Positions 7,775-17,712 of a stretch of 64,000 nt of DNA are shown piece after piece. A program made the position numbers and the translations under genes. Source of the stretch: Paraburkholderia heleia NBRC 101817 (GTDB lineage Bacteria > Pseudomonadota > Gammaproteobacteria > Burkholderiales > Burkholderiaceae); NCBI RefSeq assembly GCF_000739775.1, contig NZ_BBJH01000021.1, forward strand, positions 62,001-126,000. The letters are read 5' to 3'. How positions within the stretch are numbered: the stretch's first letter is position 1; each line of letters begins with the position of its first letter. Below the pieces are notes generated by a model. That model was given only the letters and a program-made list of their open reading frames with translations. It was not told the origin of the DNA and searched no databases.

Positions 7775-9076
7775 TCACAGCTGCACGTCTACGAGCAGGC
7801 CGCCGGCGGGCGAATCGCCGAGTGTGATGGTCGCGTCATGCTGATCCGCGATTCGCCGCACGATAGCGAGCCCGAGGCCCGTGCCGGCGATATCGGTGCG
7901 CGCGCGATTCGCGCCCGCACCTACGCGATAAAAGCGATCGAACACGCGCGCGCGCTCGTCCTCCGGGATGCCCGGCCCGCTGTCCGCGATGCGCACGCGC
8001 GGACGCCCATCGACGAGGGCGAGGCTCACGTCCACACGCCCGCCCGCGGGCGTGTATTTGGTCGCGTTGTCGAGCAGGTTGTTGAACATGACGCGCAATG
8101 CATCGGCGTCGCCGAACACGCTCGCCGCCGTGCTTTCCTCGATGCCGAGATCGACGCCGCGCTGCTGCGCGAGCGGCGCATAGTTGAGCACGCAATCATC
8201 GAGCAGTGCATGCAGATCGATGTTCTGCGCGCGCGCATGACCGTCGGGCTCGGAACGCGCGAGTGCGAGCAGTTGCTCGGCCAGCCGCGTGGCGCGCGTC
8301 ACGCCCGCCTGCAGATCGGCGAGCGCTTCGCGGCGCGTTTCGTCATCCTTTGCGCGCGCAACGAGTTGCGCCTGGATCTGCACGGCTGCCAGCGGCGTGC
8401 GCAACTCATGCGCGGCATCGGCGACGAAGGCCTTTTGCGTGTCGATGGCCTGCGCGAGGCGCTCGAGCAGCGCGTTCAACGCATGCACGAGCGGCGTGAC
8501 TTCGCGCGGCAGACGCTCTTCGGGCAGCGGGTCGAGCGCTTCGGGATGACGCGTATCGAGCGCGCGCGCGACGCGCGAAAGCGGCCTGAGCCCGCGCCCC
8601 ACCATGATCCAGACCGCGATGCCGAGAAACGGCAGCACCACGATGAGCGGCCAGAGCGTGCGCAGCGCGACGTTCGCGGCGAGCCGGTTGCGCACCGAAA
8701 CGGGCTGCGCGAGCTGCACGACATTGTCGCCGACGATCGCGCCATACACGCGCCAGTCGCCGCGATCGGTGCGCTCCGTCGAAAAGCCGAGTTCGGCGCG
8801 CGGCGCGAGCGGCGCACGCGGATGCGAGTAGTACATGAGCACGCCGTTGCGATTCCAGATCTGCAGCACGATGCCTTCGTCGCCCGTGTCGCGCGAACTG
8901 AGGATCTCGTTGAATGGCTCGGAGGGCAGCGCCTCGGCGATTTCCTGCAACTGGTAGTCGAACAGCTCGTTGGCTTCGGCGAGCGCCTGGCGATAGATCA
9001 GCCAGCCCGCGAGCCCCACGCCCGCGACCACGATCGCGAGCAGCCAGAACAGCAGTTGTCGTCGGATGGAACTCAT
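7775..9076 (-). CDS. sensor histidine kinase, QseC/PmrB-like
   Basis: Inner-membrane sensor kinase of 433 aa. The first transmembrane helix is at about residues 9-28, followed by a periplasmic sensor segment of about 110 residues and a second helix at about 141-160. The HAMP region and dimerisation domain follow, with the phosphorylated His223 in DAAHELRTPLA. The ATPase domain has the N box (FNNLLDNATKYTPAGG), the G1 box (DSGPGIP) and the G2 box (GTGLGLAIV). The response regulator gene lies 39 bp upstream, so the pair is an operon. The organisation matches the QseBC/PmrAB branch; the signal is unknown. Confidence 0.9.
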   Translation of the reverse strand: MSSIRRQLLFWLLAIVVAGVGLAGWLIYRQALAEANELFDYQLQEIAEALPSEPFNEILSSRDTGDEGIVLQIWNRNGVLMYYSHPRAPLAPRAELGFSTERTDRGDWRVYGAIVGDNVVQLAQPVSVRNRLAANVALRTLWPLIVVLPFLGIAVWIMVGRGLRPLSRVARALDTRHPEALDPLPEERLPREVTPLVHALNALLERLAQAIDTQKAFVADAAHELRTPLAAVQIQAQLVARAKDDETRREALADLQAGVTRATRLAEQLLALARSEPDGHARAQNIDLHALLDDCVLNYAPLAQQRGVDLGIEESTAASVFGDADALRVMFNNLLDNATKYTPAGGRVDVSLALVDGRPRVRIADSGPGIPEDERARVFDRFYRVGAGANRARTDIAGTGLGLAIVRRIADQHDATITLGDSPAGGLLVDVQL

Positions 9077-9115
9077 CGGCTAAAGGGGTCTCCTGCGCAC
9101 TTCATGTGCGGCGTC

Positions 9116-9778
9116 TCATGCGTCTTTGGCGATCATGTAGCCGAGGCCGCGCACGTTGCGGATCAGATCGGCCCCGAGCTTCTTGCGCAACGCGTGAATA
9201 TAGACCTCGACCGTATTGCTGCCGATCTCTTCGCCCCAGCCGTACATCTTCTCTTCGAGCTGGGTTTTCGAGAGCACGGCGCCCGGACGCGCGAGCAGCG
9301 CTTCGAGCAGCGCGAATTCGCGCGCCGAGAGCGCAACGGGCGAACCGTCCTGGGTGACCTGGTGCGAAGCCGGATCGAGCGTGATCGAGCCGTGGCGGAT
9401 GGTCGAATCGCTGCGGCCCGCCTGGCGGCGGATCAGCGCGCGCATGCGGGCGCCCAGTTCGTCGAGATCGAAGGGCTTGATGAGGTAGTCGTCCGCGCCG
9501 GCGTCGAGCCCCTTCACGCGGTCGGCCACGGCGTCGCGCGCGGTGAGGATCAGCACGGGCAGCGCCGCGCCACGCGCGCGCAGTGTGCGCAGCACGTCGA
9601 GACCGTCGCGTCGCGGCAATCCGAGATCGAGCAGCATGAGATCGTAAGAATCCGCGCTCGCGGCCGAAAGGGCGGCTTCGCCGTCTTCGACCCAGTCGAC
9701 CGCGAAGCCTTCGCCGCGCAGGGCCTTGCGCACGCCCTCGGCGATCATGCGGTCATCTTCGACTAGCAGTATGCGCAT
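9116..9778 (-). CDS. OmpR-family response regulator, QseB/PmrA-like
   Basis: Transcription factor of 220 aa with an N-terminal receiver domain. The acidic pocket is in LLVEDD, the phosphoacceptor is Asp51 in LLDLGLP, and Lys is in YLIKPFD. A C-terminal winged-helix domain (ALSAREFALLEALL, GSNTVEVYIHALRKKLG) follows. Sequence and partner place it with QseB/PmrA regulators. It is the first gene of the two-component operon, transcribed away from the PBP4 gene. A box matching the PmrA recognition motif occurs before the downstream protease gene, a plausible direct target. Confidence 0.9.
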   Translation of the reverse strand: MRILLVEDDRMIAEGVRKALRGEGFAVDWVEDGEAALSAASADSYDLMLLDLGLPRRDGLDVLRTLRARGAALPVLILTARDAVADRVKGLDAGADDYLIKPFDLDELGARMRALIRRQAGRSDSTIRHGSITLDPASHQVTQDGSPVALSAREFALLEALLARPGAVLSKTQLEEKMYGWGEEIGSNTVEVYIHALRKKLGADLIRNVRGLGYMIAKDA

Positions 9779-10188
9779 CGTAATGTTGGCCGGGCGGCGC
9801 CTCGGCGCCGCGCTGCGTGAATGGATGACAATGCGAGCATTCTAGCGCCTGAACAGGGGCGCCGCGCCGCTGCGGCGTGCAGCCGGTCGCGATGCGCCGG
9901 CGGGCGGTGTTTGCATCACGCCACGCAATATGCAACGTTTTCTTGCAGCAATGGGCGCATGCGGCGCGAGGTCTTTACAATGTGCGCTTTTGCGGCGCAA
10001 GACTCGTGATCCGGCCGCGATGCGCGCGTGCAGGCCTGGGCCGTACATCCAGGCGAGCGCATCACGCGCGCACCACGAATCCCACGCTGCCCTGATTTTC
10101 GCGCCCGCGCGCAGCACCGGCGAGTCTCCGCTTGCCGTGCGCCGCGCCCGGCCCAAGTACCGCCCCTGCACTCGCCCGAACGCTTTTC
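9779..10188. other. divergent intergenic region, two-component operon / dacB
   Basis: About 410 bp without a credible gene between oppositely transcribed genes. It must hold both promoters, but I could not pick out a convincing -35/-10 pair; TTTACA near 9975 is a possible element for the plus-strand gene. No repeats or strong hairpins were seen. Confidence 0.5.
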
Positions 10189-11883
10189 ATGCCGCCCGCT
10201 TCGCTGTCCCGCCTACGCTCTTTGTTCAGACTGCCTGCCGCGCGCACCGCCCGCACGCACCTCGCCGCCGCCACACCGCGCATGCCTCGACCGCTCGCCC
10301 TCGCCCTGGCCTGTGCCACGCTCGCCGCGAGCGTGGCCGCCGTGCCCGCCGCGTACGCGCAGCCCGCAGGCGCGCGCATTCCCACGGTCAACGTGACCAC
10401 CGTGCTGCCGCCCACCGTGATGGCGGGCCTCGAGCGCGCGCACGTGCCGCTCTCGTCGGTCAGCGTGGTGATCGAAAAGGTCGGCGACCGCCAGCCCAGC
10501 GTCGCAGTGAATGCCGGCCAGCCGATGATGCCCGCCTCGACGATGAAACTCGTCACGACGTGGAGCGGCCTCGCCATGCTCGGTCCCGACTATCGCTGGA
10601 AAACGAGCGCCTATACCGACGGCGAAGTCGATGCGGGCGGCACGCTGCACGGCAATCTCTACATCAAGGGCACGGGCGACCCGAAGCTCGTGCCCGAAGA
10701 GCTGATCGACCTCGTGCAGAAGATTCGCGCGGCGGGCGTCGCGCGCATCGACGGCGCACTCGTGCTCGACAAGAGCGAGTTCGATCCGTCCACGCGCGAC
10801 CTGCCCTCGTTCGACGGCGACGACAGCGCGCCCTACAACGTCGGGCCCGATCCGCTGATGTACGCGTTCAAGTCGGTCTCGTTCACGTTCTCGCCCTCCC
10901 GCGAGGGAGTGTCGATCGACGTGGTGCCGCCCGTTGCGCAGTGGCAGATCGACAACCAGGTCCGCGAGCGCGCCGGCGCGTGCGGCGGCATGCTGCCGAG
11001 CCCGCAGGTTTCGCCCGGCGGCAACGGCGTCGTCACGGCGAGCTTCGCGGGCAGTTACGCCATGCGCTGCGGCGAGCGCACGCTCAACATGGCCGCGCCC
11101 GTAGACCACAGCACGTTCTTCGCGGACGGCTTCCTTGCGCTTTGGCAACAAACCGGACAGCAAACGGGCGGCAGCCTCTTCGCCACGCCGGCCGGCGCGG
11201 TGCGCGAAGGGGTCGTGCCGCCGCGCGCGCGTCTTCTCGCCGTGCACCAGAGCCCGCCGCTCGCGGACGTCGTGCACGACATCAACAAGTTCAGCAACAA
11301 CGTGATGGCGCGCAACCTGTTCCTCACGCTCGGCGCCGTCGAGGGCAGACCGCCCGCGACGACGGCCAAGGCCGCCACGGCCGTCAATGCGTTCCTGCGG
11401 CGCAGCGGCCTGAACATGCCCGAACTCGTGCTCGACAACGGTTGCGGCCTCTCGCGCGAAGAGCACATCAGCGCGCTCTCGCTCGCCAACCTGCTGCAGA
11501 ACGCGAACGCGAGTCCTGTCGCCCAGGTGTTCATCGACTCGCTGCCGATCGTCGGCGTGGACGGCACGATGCGCAACCGCCTCACCAACGCGGGCGTGGA
11601 AGGCAACGCGCATATCAAGACGGGCACGCTGCGCGACGTGCGCGCCATCGCCGGTTACGTGGCGGCCGAGAACGGCGAGAGCTGGATCGTGGTGAGCCTC
11701 ATCAACGACCCGCACGCCGAGGCCGCACGCGCCGCGCACGACGCACTGCTCGAATGGGTCTACAAGGGCATGCCCGAAGAAAAGCCCGTGTACGTCGAGC
11801 CGCATCCGAAGCGCGCGGCAAAGGCGTCGAAGTTCGCGAAGGCCACGCACAAGGCGCCGCCCCGGCAACGCGGCGCGCATTGA
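10189..11883 (+). CDS. dacB: D-alanyl-D-alanine carboxypeptidase/endopeptidase (PBP4, S13 family)
   Basis: Periplasmic class C penicillin-binding protein (564 aa with this start) that trims or cleaves peptidoglycan cross-links. All three active-site motifs are present: STMK at residues 117-120, SNN at 369-371 (KFSNNVMARN) and KTG at 477-479 (IKTGTLRD). Between SxxK and SNN lies the large insertion typical of peptidase family S13. A signal peptide ending near AYAQPAG is clear. The start is uncertain: ATG at 10189 gives a long basic N-terminus, ATG at 10282 gives a compact signal peptide, and neither has a good ribosome binding site. The C-terminus is basic and lysine-rich. Confidence 0.9.
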   Translation: MPPASLSRLRSLFRLPAARTARTHLAAATPRMPRPLALALACATLAASVAAVPAAYAQPAGARIPTVNVTTVLPPTVMAGLERAHVPLSSVSVVIEKVGDRQPSVAVNAGQPMMPASTMKLVTTWSGLAMLGPDYRWKTSAYTDGEVDAGGTLHGNLYIKGTGDPKLVPEELIDLVQKIRAAGVARIDGALVLDKSEFDPSTRDLPSFDGDDSAPYNVGPDPLMYAFKSVSFTFSPSREGVSIDVVPPVAQWQIDNQVRERAGACGGMLPSPQVSPGGNGVVTASFAGSYAMRCGERTLNMAAPVDHSTFFADGFLALWQQTGQQTGGSLFATPAGAVREGVVPPRARLLAVHQSPPLADVVHDINKFSNNVMARNLFLTLGAVEGRPPATTAKAATAVNAFLRRSGLNMPELVLDNGCGLSREEHISALSLANLLQNANASPVAQVFIDSLPIVGVDGTMRNRLTNAGVEGNAHIKTGTLRDVRAIAGYVAAENGESWIVVSLINDPHAEAARAAHDALLEWVYKGMPEEKPVYVEPHPKRAAKASKFAKATHKAPPRQRGAH

Positions 11884-12235
11884 TCGCGCATTGACCACGC
11901 GCTGAGCGCACGCCGATTGCACACGGCGAACACGCTGTGTGCATGTCGGGCGGGCGCCGCGGACCTGTCCCCGTCCATCTCGCCCGAGCCTGCCGCCGCG
12001 CGCCCGGCTCGAAGTTTTCCTCTAGCAAAGCGCCGCCCGTCCTGGGCGCGGGGCGTGTACCCTGACGGGCAAAGGCCGAAGGCGCGTCATAAAAATCTGT
12101 CATACGCGCACGGCAATCGAGCCGCGCGCGCGTACGAACGCATAAGAACGCGCATCAACGCGGCCGACAAGACATGAGACGACAATCGCCGCGCTGCCCG
12201 CCAGCGCCGCCCACGGGACAAGGAGGGAGACGTTC
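11884..12235. other. intergenic region between dacB and sterol desaturase gene
   Basis: About 350 bp with no credible gene. The notable element is a direct repeat at 12084-12103, GCGTCAT-N6-CTGTCAT, which recalls Pho-box half sites. The rest is GC-rich and unremarkable. Confidence 0.45.
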
Positions 12236-13153
12236 GTGCAGTTCGATGCGCAATGGCTGCTGCTCGCCCTCGCTCCCGTGTTTCTCGCCTGCATCGGCTG
12301 GGAGGCGTGGCATCTCTCCCGCACGCGGCCGCTCGCTGCATCGAACGACGTCCCCGACAGCGCCCGCTACGCCTGGCCCGATACGCTGTGCAACGCCGCG
12401 CTCGCGCTCATGCACCAGGGCGCCGACAAGCTTGCGTGGCTCGTCGCGGTGCCCGTCTATGCCTATGTCTACCGGCACTTCCGGCTCGTTTCGTGGCAGC
12501 CGGGGCTCGCCGCGTGGTGCGCACTCTTTATCGCGCAGGACCTGCTCTACTACGTGTTTCACCGCGCGAGCCATCGCGTGCGCTGGCTCTGGGCCGCGCA
12601 CGTCGTCCACCATTCGTCGGAGCGCCTGAACCTTTCCACGGCGTTTCGCCAGAGCCTCATGTATCCCGTGGCGGGCATGTGGGTGTTCTGGATTCCGCTC
12701 GCCATGCTCGGCTTCGCGCCGGAGCAGATCGTCGCGATCGTGCTCGTCAATCTCGCGTTCCAGTTCTTCGTGCATACCCAGGCAATAGGCAAGCTCGGCT
12801 GGCTCGAATACGTGTTCAACACGCCGTCGATGCATCGCGTCCATCACGCACGCAACGCACGCTATATCGATCGCAATTACGCCGGTGTGCTCGCGGTCTG
12901 GGACCGCCTGTTCGGCAGCTATGCCGAGGAAGACGCGCGCGACGCGCCCGACTACGGCATCGTCAAGCCGCTTGCATCGTGCAATCCGCTCAAGGCGACA
13001 TTTCATGAATGGCTCGCGATGGCGCGGGATTTCGCGCGCATGCCCGACTCCCGCTCGCGTCTCGCCGCGCTGTTCGCGCCGCCCGATTGGTGCGAGCGCT
13101 ACTACGTGCCGGAAAACAACACCGAGGGTGAGTTCGGGTCGCGCGATCGCTGA
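12236..13153 (+). CDS. sterol desaturase / fatty acid hydroxylase superfamily membrane protein
   Basis: Integral membrane di-iron oxygenase of 305 aa. The histidine clusters of the superfamily are intact: HRASH at residues 109-113, HVVHH at 122-126 and HRVHH at 199-203. Hydrophobic segments lie near residues 6-22, 66-80, 92-108 and 142-178. Such enzymes hydroxylate or desaturate lipids, but the bacterial substrate is usually unknown. The GTG start at 12236 was chosen for the AAGGAGGG box 8 nt upstream. A Pho-box-like repeat about 135 bp upstream could mean induction during phosphate limitation, which would fit membrane lipid remodelling; this is speculative. Confidence 0.88.
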   Translation: MQFDAQWLLLALAPVFLACIGWEAWHLSRTRPLAASNDVPDSARYAWPDTLCNAALALMHQGADKLAWLVAVPVYAYVYRHFRLVSWQPGLAAWCALFIAQDLLYYVFHRASHRVRWLWAAHVVHHSSERLNLSTAFRQSLMYPVAGMWVFWIPLAMLGFAPEQIVAIVLVNLAFQFFVHTQAIGKLGWLEYVFNTPSMHRVHHARNARYIDRNYAGVLAVWDRLFGSYAEEDARDAPDYGIVKPLASCNPLKATFHEWLAMARDFARMPDSRSRLAALFAPPDWCERYYVPENNTEGEFGSRDR

Positions 13154-13324
13154 GAGATTGCGTAGTCTGTCGGCCTTGGCCCTGGGGCAGCAGCATGCAA
13201 GGGGGTGCATGCCAGGCCGGCGATAGAGAACAACATCGACAACGGATGCTCGTGCCGCGAGCACCCATTGCATGAGTAGGCAAGCATGGCTTCAAAGGCC
13301 ACACACAGAGGAGATGAAGTGAAC

Positions 13325-14710
13325 ATGAAGCACCAAGGACCGAGACACCGTACGCTCTTGCGCGCCACCCAGATCGCTGCCGCGAGCGCCGCCTTTGCGC
13401 TGCTCGCCGCCTGCGGCGGCGGCAGCGGCGGGGGGAGCAACAACGCGAGCACGCCGCCGCCGTCGGGCGTCAACATGCAGGTGGTGGCGTTCGGCACGAG
13501 CCTGACCGACGCGGGCACGTATTCGGAGCAGATCCTGCCGGGCTTCGGCGGCGGGCGCTTCACGACCAACCCGGGCGAAGTCTGGGCGCAGCATGTGTCC
13601 GAGTACTTCGGCAACACGCTGTCGCCGGCCTTCGAAGGCGGCTTCGGTCTGCCGCTCACGGCAATGGGCGGGCTCGACTACGCGCAGGGCGGCGCGCTGG
13701 TGACGGGCGGCGGCGTTGCGAATACCAGCGCCGTGATTGCCGCCGCGAGCGAGCAGCCGGTCACGTGGCAGCTCCAGCAGTATCTGGCGCAGCACGGCAG
13801 CTTCAACTCGAATCAGCTCGTGCTCGTGGAAGGCGGCGCGAATGAAATCCTGAACCTGCTGGACGTGCCCGCGGACGGCAGTCCGACGAACCTGGCGTTG
13901 TTCGGCGCGGCACTCGTCGCAAACAACTTCTCGGCCGCTGTCACCGCGAACGGCCCCAGCGCCGTTGCGACCCTGATGGCGGAAGGCTTCACGCAGGCCC
14001 AGGCCACGGCGCTCGCGCCGGCGGCCGTGGCGCTTGGCCTCTATAAGGCGAATCCGGCCGCCTTCTCGTCGATCGCCTCGGTCATCACGGCGGCGGGCAC
14101 GCTGGGCGCGCTCGTCCACGCGGATATCGTCCCCGGCAATCCGAAGATCGCTCTCGTCACGGTACCCGACATCGGCAAGACGCCGGCAGCCCTGAAGGCC
14201 GACGCAGCCGTCGGCGCGACGCCCGGCTCCGCGACCTCGGCCGACCAGGCGCTCTCGCTCATTTCGGCGATGTACAACCTGACGCTGATCCAGGCGAGCG
14301 CAGCCGACGTGCAGGCGAAGAAGGTCGTGCTGGTCGATACGTTCTCGTGGCTCGACCAGTCGATCGCGAACGCGGCAAGCCTCGGCTTCACCGTGACCAA
14401 CACGGGTACAGCCTGCAACCTCACGGCCATGACGAACAGCGCGACCAACTACGCGCTCGCCAACCCGCAGGCAACGCTCGGGTTGAACCCCGCCACGACG
14501 CCGCAAGCCACCATCAACGCGTATGCCGCGGCCTACGGTCAAAGCTTCGGCAGCTCGCTGTTCTGCTCGCCGCAAACGCTGACGACGGCCAACGCGCCCA
14601 CGACCTACATGTTCGCGGACCTCGTGCACCCGACCACGGCGCTGCACTCGCAATTCGCGACGTACGTCGAAACGCAGCTCGCTGCTGCGGGCATCGGCAA
14701 GGCGCCCTGA
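13325..14710 (+). CDS. SGNH/GDSL-family lipoprotein hydrolase with altered motif
   Basis: Exported esterase-like lipoprotein of 461 aa. A lipobox LLAAC follows a basic, hydrophobic N-terminus, then a glycine and serine-rich linker. The fold matches the GDSL family of outer-membrane or secreted esterases. Block I reads VVAFGTSLTDAGTY, with Thr where GDS has Asp; block III is EGGANEILNL with the expected Asn; block V is DLVHPT with the catalytic Asp and His. The nucleophile Ser, Asp and His are therefore retained. AGAGGAG lies upstream and also suits an in-frame GTG at 13319, which is an equally possible start. The substrate is unknown. Confidence 0.85.
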   Translation: MKHQGPRHRTLLRATQIAAASAAFALLAACGGGSGGGSNNASTPPPSGVNMQVVAFGTSLTDAGTYSEQILPGFGGGRFTTNPGEVWAQHVSEYFGNTLSPAFEGGFGLPLTAMGGLDYAQGGALVTGGGVANTSAVIAAASEQPVTWQLQQYLAQHGSFNSNQLVLVEGGANEILNLLDVPADGSPTNLALFGAALVANNFSAAVTANGPSAVATLMAEGFTQAQATALAPAAVALGLYKANPAAFSSIASVITAAGTLGALVHADIVPGNPKIALVTVPDIGKTPAALKADAAVGATPGSATSADQALSLISAMYNLTLIQASAADVQAKKVVLVDTFSWLDQSIANAASLGFTVTNTGTACNLTAMTNSATNYALANPQATLGLNPATTPQATINAYAAAYGQSFGSSLFCSPQTLTTANAPTTYMFADLVHPTTALHSQFATYVETQLAAAGIGKAP

Positions 14711-14728
14711 TCGCTGATACGCGTCGCT

Positions 14729-14793
14729 TGCACCGGAGCTTCCGGTGCACGAAACAACACCCCGTGCGCCGCAAGGCACGCGGGGTGTTTCTT
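14729..14793. terminator. double-hairpin bidirectional terminator
   Basis: Two hairpins lie between convergent genes. The first is a perfect 9-bp stem, TGCACCGGA-gct-TCCGGTGCA, at 14729-14749. The second pairs CACCCCG (14758-14764) with CGGGGTG (14781-14787) and is followed by TTTCTT on the plus strand. It has A-rich sequence on the other side (GAAACAA), so it can serve both directions. Confidence 0.7.
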
Positions 14794-14820
14794 ATCGAAC
14801 ACGGGAAAGCGTACCAAGCC

Positions 14821-15867
14821 CTACTGCTGCGCCTCGAACGCCGCCGCGGCCCGGCCCAGCCGGTCGTTGACCGCGATCCACTCGATCGTCCCCGGCAGCT
14901 TCTCGATGAGAATGCGCGAGACATTCGCGCGATCGAGCGCGCGCAGCAAGCCATATAGCTCACGCGCATAGTCCTGCGGCTCTTCCGGCGCGGCGACGAA
15001 ATGCACGCCCTGGGCCTGGGCCCAAACGCCGGCGCGTGAGGCACGCGCCACGAGCGCCACTGTTTCGCCCGCATCGCGCGCGGCGGCGAGCAGCGGCTCC
15101 AGCGCCTCGAACGGCAGCAGCGCGAGCGGCGTGCGCGGCGCGTAGTGCGCCTTGAGCGTACCCGAGGCGCGCGGCGCCGTGGCGTCCGAGCCGTCGGGCA
15201 AGCGCGGCGCCTCTCCCAGCACGCGCGCGATGTCGTGCGGCGTCACGTGGCCGGGCCGCAGCAACGCGGGAAATCCGCGCGAGAGGTCGAGAATCGTCGA
15301 TTCGATACCCACGTCGCATGCGCCGCCGTCGAGCACATGCACTGCGGCGCCGAATTCGTCGCGCACGTGCTGCGCCGTGGTCGGGCTCACATGGCCGAAG
15401 CGGTTCGCCGACGGCGCCGCCACGCCGCCATGGCCGCCGCGACGCGCGGAAAACGCCGCGAGCAGCTTTTGCGCGACCGGATGCGACGGGCAGCGCAGTC
15501 CCACCGAATCCTGGCCGCCGCTCACGGCGTCGGGAATGCGTTCGTGGCGTTTCACGATCAGCGTGAGCGGACCCGGCCAAAACGCGTCGACGAGCTTTTG
15601 CGCCGCTTCCGGCCACGCTGCGGCCCAGTACTGCGGGTCGCCGCCGGGCGGCAAGTGCACGATCACCGGGTGATTCGCCGGCCGCCCTTTGGCCGCATAG
15701 ATGCGCGCGACCGCCTCGGGGCTCGCCGCATCGCCGCCCAGACCGTAGACGGTCTCGGTCGGAAAGGCGACCAGTTCGCCCGCGTCGAGCAGCGCGGCGG
15801 CGTGCTCGATGTCGGCTGCGCTCACAGGCGGCGCGCCATCGTGCGGCGCATTCTGCTGATCGGACAT
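14821..15867 (-). CDS. tsaC: L-threonylcarbamoyladenylate synthase (Sua5-type)
   Basis: Makes threonylcarbamoyl-AMP from threonine, bicarbonate and ATP, the first step of t6A37 modification in tRNAs that read ANN codons. This is the long two-domain form (348 aa). The YrdC domain fills about residues 15-210 (LVAFPTETVYGLG, AAKGRPANHPVIVH, FWPGPLTLIVK, VAAPSANRFGHVSPT). A linker and the C-terminal Sua5 domain (GTLKAHYAPRTPLALL onward) follow. The start at 15867 gives the normal N-terminus; the open frame upstream belongs to the end of purK in another frame. It is the last gene of the minus-strand purine cluster. Confidence 0.93.
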   Translation of the reverse strand: MSDQQNAPHDGAPPVSAADIEHAAALLDAGELVAFPTETVYGLGGDAASPEAVARIYAAKGRPANHPVIVHLPPGGDPQYWAAAWPEAAQKLVDAFWPGPLTLIVKRHERIPDAVSGGQDSVGLRCPSHPVAQKLLAAFSARRGGHGGVAAPSANRFGHVSPTTAQHVRDEFGAAVHVLDGGACDVGIESTILDLSRGFPALLRPGHVTPHDIARVLGEAPRLPDGSDATAPRASGTLKAHYAPRTPLALLPFEALEPLLAAARDAGETVALVARASRAGVWAQAQGVHFVAAPEEPQDYARELYGLLRALDRANVSRILIEKLPGTIEWIAVNDRLGRAAAAFEAQQ

Positions 15868-15893
15868 GGCATGACTCAACTTCGGGCCCAACC

Positions 15894-17111
15894 TCAGCTC
15901 GTGACGATGTGCAGCAGGCGCGCGCAGTCGCGAGCGGCCGTGCGCGCTTCGTCGAGCGTCGGCGCGGTGAAGTTCACGTGGCCCATCTTGCGGCCCGCAC
16001 GCGCTTCTTCCTTGCCGTACAGGTGCAGGCGCGCAGCCGGCATCGCGGCGACCTGGTCCCACGGCGGCGTGACGGGCGCGGCGCCCTTCTGGGGCTTCGC
16101 CTCGCCCACGGCGCAGGGGAACCACACGTCGCCGAGAATGTTCAGCATCACGGCCGGCGAGTGCTGGCGCGTGTCGCCGAGCGGCATGGCCGTCATGGCG
16201 CGCACCTGCTGCTCGAACTGGCTCGTCGCGCACGCGTCGGTCGTATAGTGGCCCGAGTTGTGCGGACGCGGCGCCATTTCGTTGGCGACGAGCGAGCCGT
16301 CTTCGAGGATGAAGAATTCCACGCACAGCACGCCCACATAGCCGAGCCTGGCCGCGATCTGGATCGCCGCCTGCTGGGCCTGCTGCACGAGCGCCGGGCT
16401 GGCGTCCGGCGCGGGCACGATGGTGTGCGAGAGCACGCCGTTACGGTGCGTGTTCTGTGCGAGCGGATAGACCGCGGCCGCGCCGTTCGCGCCGCGCGCG
16501 ATCAGCGCGCTCACCTCGAACTTCAGCGGCAGGCGTTTTTCCAGCACGCACGGCACGCCGCCGAGCGACGCGTGTGCCTCGCGCACTGCATCGGCGTTGG
16601 AAACACGAATCTGGCCTTTGCCGTCATAGCCCATGCGCGCGGTCTTGAGAATGCCCGGCAGCACGGCGGCGAGCGCCTTGTCGTCGATGCCGGCGAGCGC
16701 CTGCGACGACTCGATCACCACGTGCGGCGCAACCGGCACGCCGGCCGCCGCGATGAACTGCTTCTCGGCGATGCGGTCCTGCGCCACCGCCACGCAGCGC
16801 CCGGCCGGGCTCACGAAGGTCGACTTCGCGAGCGTGTCGAGGCTCGCCGCGGGCACGTTCTCGAACTCGGTCGAGATGGCCGCGCACAGGCGCGCGAGTT
16901 CCGTGAGCGCCGCTTCGTCGTCGTATGCGGCGCAGATGTGGCGGTCGGCCACGGTGCCCGCGGGGCTCGTCGCGTCGGGATCGAGCACAGCGACGCGGTA
17001 GCCCATCGCCTGCGCGGCAAAGCAGAACATACGGCCGAGCTGGCCGCCACCCACCATGCCCAGCCAGGCGCCGGGCAGAATCGGTGAAACCGGTGAATTG
17101 TCAGGAGTCAT
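15894..17111 (-). CDS. purK: N5-carboxyaminoimidazole ribonucleotide synthetase
   Basis: ATP-grasp enzyme (405 aa) that carboxylates aminoimidazole ribonucleotide with ATP and bicarbonate to N5-CAIR, the step before PurE in purine synthesis. Visible features are the N-terminal nucleotide-binding opening LGMVGGGQLGRM, ATP-grasp segments (KTARMGYDGKGQ, CVLEKRLPLKFEVS) and the conserved NEMAPRPHNSGHYT near the active site. The length is normal for the family. The start at 17111 is preceded by TTGTGG only, a weak ribosome site, but N-terminal homology supports it. It follows purE by 56 bp, so the two are very likely cotranscribed. Confidence 0.96.
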   Translation of the reverse strand: MTPDNSPVSPILPGAWLGMVGGGQLGRMFCFAAQAMGYRVAVLDPDATSPAGTVADRHICAAYDDEAALTELARLCAAISTEFENVPAASLDTLAKSTFVSPAGRCVAVAQDRIAEKQFIAAAGVPVAPHVVIESSQALAGIDDKALAAVLPGILKTARMGYDGKGQIRVSNADAVREAHASLGGVPCVLEKRLPLKFEVSALIARGANGAAAVYPLAQNTHRNGVLSHTIVPAPDASPALVQQAQQAAIQIAARLGYVGVLCVEFFILEDGSLVANEMAPRPHNSGHYTTDACATSQFEQQVRAMTAMPLGDTRQHSPAVMLNILGDVWFPCAVGEAKPQKGAAPVTPPWDQVAAMPAARLHLYGKEEARAGRKMGHVNFTAPTLDEARTAARDCARLLHIVTS

Positions 17112-17167
17112 CTTTGTGGTCGGCCGCGGGATGGCCGCGGCGCGTGGGGACAATCAAAGCGGGGCGA

Positions 17168-17686
<519 letters not shown>

Positions 17687-17712
17687 TGTGCTTCCTTCTT
17701 CCCTCTTCTCGC

